This document shows positions 14,716-18,583 of a stretch of 18,583 nt of DNA, in pieces. Made by a program: the position numbers and the translations under genes. Each line of letters opens with the position of its first letter. Position 1 is the first letter of the stretch. Source of the stretch: Acidobacteriota bacterium (GTDB lineage Bacteria; Acidobacteriota; Holophagae; Thermotomaculales; Thermotomaculaceae); the NCBI GenBank assembly GCA_003650445.1, contig QMQE01000035.1, positions 1 to 18,583 of the forward strand, read 5' to 3'. The notes below the pieces were generated by a model, which was not told where the DNA came from, made no database searches, and saw only the letters and a list, made by a program, of their open reading frames with translations.

Positions 14716-15600
14716 ATGCCAAGAACTGCCAGAATAAAAGTAAAGGGAGAAGATGCTTTTTATCACGTCATCTCAAGAGCTGTTCACAAGGAATTTCTGA
14801 TGGGCGATGTAGAGAAAGAAAAACTCATACAAATCATTAAGAAATATGCAGGGCTCTACCTGGTTAAGCCTATTGGTTACGCTGCCATGTCCAACCACTT
14901 CCATCTGCTGATTAAGGTGGAGAACGAAGCCAGGTTTACCGATGAAGACATAAAGAAAAGGGTGGAAAGCTTTTATGGTCAACCCATGTATAAGAAAGGG
15001 AAAAGCATAGAAGAGTACCGAGAAAAACTTTCTGATTTCTCAGAATATATGAAGCAGGTCAAACAGTCATTTTCATGGTGGTATAACCGGCTGCATAATC
15101 AGACAGGGACATTCTGGTCGGAGCGGTTTAAAAGTCTCTTGGTGGAAAGTGGAGAAGCACTTCTGACTTGTCTGGCTTATATCGACTTGAATCCTGTACG
15201 GGCCGGAATTGTTGAAAAGCCGGAAACATACCGATTTTCGAGTTTTGGTTATCGGCATCAAACCAGTAATCGGGACGATATTCTCTCTTTTGAAGGAATT
15301 GAAGAATTGATGGGGTACGGATCCAAGTCAGAAGCCATAGGAAAATATCGGAATCTTCTGTACGCTTACGGTAATTTGGGTTCGAAGAAGTCTTCTGGAA
15401 CAAACCTAACTGGAAAGCATAAGGTTGAACTTTCTTCGCGACTTCGATACTTGTCTGACGGAGTTGTGATTGGCTCCAGGGAGTTTATTATGACGGCCTA
15501 TGCTCATTTTGGTGGAACGATTATTAGAAAAAAAGAAAGAAAAGCCCATTGCACCGGTATCAGTCCGGGCATTCTTTCCATTCGAAAGCTTGCAGTCTAA
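14716..15600 (+). CDS. REP-associated tyrosine transposase (Y1/IS200-like, RAYT)
   Basis: 294-aa member of the Y1_Tnp/RAYT family, a single-strand DNA nuclease/ligase acting on REP-type hairpins. The opening MPRTARIKVKGEDAFYHVISRAV is typical. The metal-binding HUH motif is His61-Phe-His63 (MSNHFHLLIKVEN), and the likely nucleophile is Tyr155 in LAYIDLNPVRAGIV, with the family's Asn following. The C-terminal block YLSDGVVIGSREFI is also RAYT-like. The frame is complete and both motifs are intact, so it may be active. ATG 14716 is preferred over the ATG at 14572: GAGGAG lies about 6 nt upstream, the family N-terminus starts here, and the 48 extra residues would be low-complexity and overlap the previous stop. 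The gene lies inside perfect 18-bp inverted repeats. Confidence 0.92.
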   Translation: MPRTARIKVKGEDAFYHVISRAVHKEFLMGDVEKEKLIQIIKKYAGLYLVKPIGYAAMSNHFHLLIKVENEARFTDEDIKKRVESFYGQPMYKKGKSIEEYREKLSDFSEYMKQVKQSFSWWYNRLHNQTGTFWSERFKSLLVESGEALLTCLAYIDLNPVRAGIVEKPETYRFSSFGYRHQTSNRDDILSFEGIEELMGYGSKSEAIGKYRNLLYAYGNLGSKKSSGTNLTGKHKVELSSRLRYLSDGVVIGSREFIMTAYAHFGGTIIRKKERKAHCTGISPGILSIRKLAV

Positions 15601-15790
15601 GCCCTCATTTTCTGTTTTATCCTTAAGAGTCATTTGGTATAAAGAAGATACGAATTCGGGGGAGGTTGTCTCTGATATTCAGAAAAATCACCCTCAATCT
15701 TATTTTCAACCTTATCAGAAAGTATCGAAAGAACAATTGCTCTTGCCATAGTGGAAATTGAGGTGTGATACGGAAATTCAGAGATGGAAA

Positions 15791-15819
15791 TAGATAAAGA
15801 GCCTGTCCCCTTCTATAAT
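15791..15819 (+). promoter_or_regulatory. recA: Possible recA promoter spanning the right end of the RAYT element
   Basis: A perfect TATAAT at 15814-15819 is preceded, at 17-bp spacing, by TAGATA (15791-15796; four of six bases fit TTGACA). The -35 lies in the right inverted repeat, so recA transcription may depend on the element's end. The leader would be about 65-70 nt. Prediction from similarity only. Confidence 0.4.
15792..15809 (+). repeat. Right inverted repeat of the RAYT element
   Basis: AGATAAAGAGCCTGTCCC, the exact reverse complement of 14631-14648. It continues outward into a fourth C that has no partner on the left. Confidence 0.85.
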
Positions 15820-15840
15820 TTCAAAATAGGTGGTGACAGG
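15802..15840 (+). repeat. Imperfect hairpin at the RAYT right end
   Basis: CCTGTC (15802-15807) pairs with GACAGG (15835-15840). Inside, CTAT (15813-15816) pairs with ATAG (15826-15829) around a 9-nt loop, with a partly paired internal loop between the two stems. It overlaps the right inverted repeat and the predicted recA -10/start site. It could be the foldback recognised by the transposase or a transcript leader structure. Confidence 0.5.
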
Positions 15841-15893
15841 GGGGCGTTCACATCGTAGAATGAAGCTATCAAATTTACATTCGAGGAGTTGGA

Positions 15894-16931
15894 ATGAAAC
15901 AACCTGCGAACAAGAACATGCCCCGGGAGAAAGCATTGGACCTGGCCTTGAGCCAGATTGAAAAGAATTTTGGGAAAGGCTCGATTATGCGCCTGGGTTC
16001 CAAGAGTGGAATCAATGTTGCTTCAATTCCCACAGGATCCATCGGAATTGACTTGGCATTGGGGGTGGGCGGAATTCCCCGGGGAAGGATTGTTGAAATT
16101 TTCGGACCGGAATCGTCGGGGAAAACAACGGTTTCTCTGCATATGATTGCGGAAGCGCAGAAGCAGGGGGGGATGGCTGCTTTTATTGACGCAGAACATG
16201 CGCTGGATCCGGAATATGCGGCGAAGCTGGGAGTGGATGTGGATAATCTGCTGATCTCCCAGCCGGATTACGGTGAGCAGGCACTGGATATTGCCGAAAT
16301 GCTGATCCGCTCCGGTGCCATTGATATTCTCGTTGTTGATTCTGTGGCGGCGTTGGTACCCAAGGCGGAACTGGACGGGGAGATGGGTGAAACTCAGGTG
16401 GGACTCCAAGCGCGGCTCATGTCCCATGCCCTGAGAAAGTTGGCGGGGGTAATTTCCAAGTCCAAGGCAATATTGATTTTTATCAACCAGATCCGCCAGA
16501 AAATCGGGGTTACCTACGGCAGCAATGAAACTACATCAGGTGGAAACGCGCTGAAATTCTATTCATCCATCCGACTTGAGGTTCGGAGGATTACGACTCT
16601 TCGTGATGGAGATAACTCCATCGGAAACCGGGTTCGGGCAAAAATCGTAAAAAACAAGGTGGCTCCGCCCTTCAAGATGACCCAGTTTGACATCATGTTC
16701 GGCACCGGTATATCTCAGGAAGGGGAAATAATCGACTACGGTGTGGATCTCGATATTGTTGAAAAGAGTGGTTCATGGTTTTCCTATGGCAAAACAAGGC
16801 TGGGGCAGGGCCGGGAAAATGTTAAGCAATTCTTCAAGGATAATCCGGATATCCGGGCTGAAATTGAACTGAAGGTACGGGAAAAATTGGGGTTGATTCC
16901 AACTGAGGCACCACCGGAAGAAACGGACTGA
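15894..16931 (+). CDS. recA: Recombinase RecA
   Basis: 345-aa RecA, the DNA-dependent ATPase that forms filaments on single-stranded DNA, carries out strand exchange and triggers LexA-type autocleavage. Walker A is GPESSGKTT (71-79), Walker B is ILVVDSVAAL, and the DNA-binding loops include LRKLAGVISKSKAILIFINQIRQKIG and the ETTSGGNALKFYSS region. Length and ends are normal; no intein. The ATG is preceded by GAGGAG (15883-15888). The first residue of the usual PETT motif is Ser (SNETT). Upstream lies the RAYT element; downstream the antiporter gene follows after 7 nt. The usual partner recX is not next to it. Confidence 0.98.
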   Translation: MKQPANKNMPREKALDLALSQIEKNFGKGSIMRLGSKSGINVASIPTGSIGIDLALGVGGIPRGRIVEIFGPESSGKTTVSLHMIAEAQKQGGMAAFIDAEHALDPEYAAKLGVDVDNLLISQPDYGEQALDIAEMLIRSGAIDILVVDSVAALVPKAELDGEMGETQVGLQARLMSHALRKLAGVISKSKAILIFINQIRQKIGVTYGSNETTSGGNALKFYSSIRLEVRRITTLRDGDNSIGNRVRAKIVKNKVAPPFKMTQFDIMFGTGISQEGEIIDYGVDLDIVEKSGSWFSYGKTRLGQGRENVKQFFKDNPDIRAEIELKVREKLGLIPTEAPPEETD

Positions 16932-16938
16932 ATTTGAA

Positions 16939-18583
16939 ATGAAACGCCGTTATCGGGCGGTTTTATTCGTCTTTGTGCTGTTTGCGGGGATTCTTCCCAC
17001 ATCTGCGAGAGCTGGGGATAAAGTTTATCTCAAGGGTATTCCGGCGCAGATCAGCACAGATTCTGTCATTTCAGGACCCAGGCGAAAAACGGTGGAATCC
17101 GGTACGGTGTTTCTTGAAACCGGCACTGGTGTTGCAAAGACAAAAGGGGGGAATAAACAGGATTTTCTGGTCATCCCATCAGTCTTGTCCATCATCCCCC
17201 CTCTTGTGGCAATTCTCTTTGCCCTGCTGTTCAGGCAGGTCATTCTTTCTCTTATGATGGGGGTTTTGCTGGGGGTCTGGATTACTGCAAGTTATAAGGT
17301 GCTTCCAGCAGTCCTGAACACCCTCTCAAAAGTCATTCCGGATTCCCTTGCAAGCCATGACCACATCTCCATCATTATTTTCAGTGTACTTCTCGGCGGC
17401 ATGGTTGGAATTATCTCTGCCAATGGTGGTACACCGGCCATTGTGGACCTTGTTCTGCCACGAATCCGAAGCCGTCGGGGCGCCCAGCTGGCCTGCTGGT
17501 TTCTGGGCTGTGCCATTTTTTTTGACGACTACGCCAACACCCTCATTGTGGGCAACACCATGCGCCCTATTACCGACCGTTACCGGGTCAGCCGGGAAAA
17601 ACTTGCGTTCTTTGTGGATGCCACTGCGGCTCCGGTGGCCAGTATGGCGGTGATTTCCACCTGGATCGGATTTGAAGTGGGGGTACTTACCGATGTTTTT
17701 CATTCCAGAGGTATTGCCATGGATGGGTATTCCGCTTTTCTGTTTTCCATTCCCTATTTGTTCTACCCGATTTTTACCGTGATTTTCGGTTTTCTCCTTT
17801 CTATGAGTGGACGGGATTACGGCCCCATGCTGAAGGCAGAGCGCCGGGCAGTTCGCTACAATCTACTGTTGTCTGAAAAAGCTTCTCCGGCGGCCATGGA
17901 AACAAAGATGGGGGAACCCAGCCGGCCAGCGCTGGCCTTTATTCCCATCCTTTCCGTGATTCTGGTGACACTCTGGGGTATTCTTTACACCGGCTACTCC
18001 GGCCAGTGGGAACTTCGGGCAATTTTTTCGAAATCTGACAGTTTTGCTGCGCTGATCTGGGGCTCTGCAGCAGGTTGTTTCACGGCAGCTGTATTGTCTC
18101 TTCTGGCCCGGCGCCTGACGGTTTCAGAAGTATTGGATAGCTGGCTGGACGGCATCAAGTCAATGATGATGGCGGTGCTGATCCTGACACTGGCCTGGAG
18201 TTTGAGCCGGGTCTGCACTGACCTGAAAACAGCGGATTTTATTCTTTCCATTGTGTCGGCCCGAATGCCCATGTGGGCCATTCCTCTCCTCACCTTCCTC
18301 GTGGCGGCGGCCATGAGCTTTGCCACCGGGACATCCTGGGGCACCATGGCGATTACTTATCCACTGCTGGTTCCCGTGGTAATCGGTACTCCTTACCTCT
18401 ACCCCACCATCGCGGCGGTATTGTCCGGCGCGGTGTTTGGTGACCACTGCTCCCCCATCTCCGACACCACGATTATGTCCTCTATGGCATCGGCCTGTGA
18501 TCACGTGGACCATGTGCGTACCCAGATTCCCTATGCCCTGACCACAGCCGTGACGGCGCTGTTTCTTGGCTATCTGCTCCTTG
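16939..18583 (+). CDS. NhaC-family Na+/H+ antiporter, 3' end outside window
   Basis: 548 codons are visible without a stop; the gene runs off the edge. It would exchange Na+ (or organic substrates in some members) for H+ across the inner membrane. After a signal-peptide-like start (residues 1-25, ending TSARA) and about 50 polar residues (26-75), a series of membrane segments begins at about 76. Family motifs are visible: FFDDYANTLIVGNTMRP (194-210), TGTSWGTMAITYP, and GDHCSPISDTT (501-511), the conserved NhaC cation-site region. The cleavable-looking N-terminus plus a short external segment is unusual for plain NhaC but is seen in some relatives. ATG 16939 starts 7 nt after the recA stop with no clear ribosome-binding site, so translation may be coupled to recA. 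The closing helices are not in the window. Confidence 0.88.
   Translation, partial: MKRRYRAVLFVFVLFAGILPTSARAGDKVYLKGIPAQISTDSVISGPRRKTVESGTVFLETGTGVAKTKGGNKQDFLVIPSVLSIIPPLVAILFALLFRQVILSLMMGVLLGVWITASYKVLPAVLNTLSKVIPDSLASHDHISIIIFSVLLGGMVGIISANGGTPAIVDLVLPRIRSRRGAQLACWFLGCAIFFDDYANTLIVGNTMRPITDRYRVSREKLAFFVDATAAPVASMAVISTWIGFEVGVLTDVFHSRGIAMDGYSAFLFSIPYLFYPIFTVIFGFLLSMSGRDYGPMLKAERRAVRYNLLLSEKASPAAMETKMGEPSRPALAFIPILSVILVTLWGILYTGYSGQWELRAIFSKSDSFAALIWGSAAGCFTAAVLSLLARRLTVSEVLDSWLDGIKSMMMAVLILTLAWSLSRVCTDLKTADFILSIVSARMPMWAIPLLTFLVAAAMSFATGTSWGTMAITYPLLVPVVIGTPYLYPTIAAVLSGAVFGDHCSPISDTTIMSSMASACDHVDHVRTQIPYALTTAVTALFLGYLLL

Larger units (their letters stand above)
14631..15809 (+). mobile_element. 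RAYT element bounded by 18-bp perfect inverted repeats
   Basis: A 1179-bp unit begins with GGGACAGGCTCTTTATCT (14631-14648) and ends with its exact reverse complement (15792-15809). It contains one gene, a Y1/RAYT transposase with its own strong promoter. The flanks (A-rich on the left, CTTCTATAAT on the right) show no target-site duplication, as expected for HUH/tyrosine single-strand transposases. It lies between the DUF6599-like gene and recA, so it may have split an older neighbourhood. Whether the whole unit moves or is a resident domesticated RAYT cannot be told from one copy. Confidence 0.7.
15601..15893. other. Gap between RAYT gene and recA
   Basis: No gene is supported in these 293 bp. 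The first 190 bases are the 3' part of the RAYT element. The right inverted repeat lies at 15792-15809, a hairpin at 15802-15840, and a plausible recA promoter at 15791-15819. I saw no LexA box of the CTGT-N8-ACAG or GAAC-N4-GTTC type. A weak inverted pair GAATG/CATTC (15858-15862 and 15878-15882) is present but unsupported. Confidence 0.55.

Noticed and set aside
15858..15882. GAATG/CATTC inverted pair upstream of recA as an SOS operator
   Set aside because: Only 5-bp arms with a 15-nt spacer, and it fits no LexA consensus known to me; likely chance.

Overview
This is a chromosomal window from an uncultured-looking, probably Gram-negative bacterium of intermediate GC. The evidence for a Gram-negative cell is a Tat signal, a secreted Tricorn-type protease and several Sec signal peptides. 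An Acidobacteriota/Aminicenantota-like origin fits the gene mix (Tricorn homologue, Tat-DUF362 plus DUF6599-like pair, biotin-dependent acyl-CoA carboxyltransferase), but this is an impression and not a taxonomic result. No rRNA, intact tRNA or CRISPR array is visible.

Layout. Positions 1-537 hold no credible gene but carry intergenic repeats and a GC-rich hairpin. Positions 538-4643 form a compact minus-strand block, read from high to low coordinates: sodium:solute symporter, RluA-type pseudouridine synthase (56-nt overlap), CBS-pair protein, GMC-type flavoprotein (4-nt overlap). Positions 4644-4913 are repeats. Positions 4914-8778 form a second minus-strand block: acyl-CoA carboxyltransferase, a short protein distantly resembling TldD/PmbA, and purB. 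Positions 8779-9197 are a repeat-rich gap. Positions 9198-12377 encode a large exported Tricorn-like protease on the minus strand. A 157-bp divergent region then leads to a plus-strand run: a Tat-exported DUF362 protein interrupted by an in-frame UGA, a secreted DUF6599-like protein, a REP-associated tyrosine transposase (RAYT) inside 18-bp perfect inverted repeats, recA, and an NhaC-type antiporter cut by the window edge.

Most notable points. (1) The DUF362 gene is continuous in one frame across a single UGA at codon 65. It has a good ribosome-binding site upstream, and family-like sequence follows directly after the UGA. It is either a selenocysteine codon or a fresh nonsense mutation or base error. 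(2) The RAYT element has perfect ends whose GGGACAGGC core recurs in a stand-alone hairpin at 103-148, so RAYT and REP-like target may both be present; its right end overlaps a plausible recA promoter. (3) Several gene-free gaps share a composite repeat family built from 6-bp and 7-bp degenerate tandem units, a CTCCCTGATTTTT motif and small palindromic hairpins.
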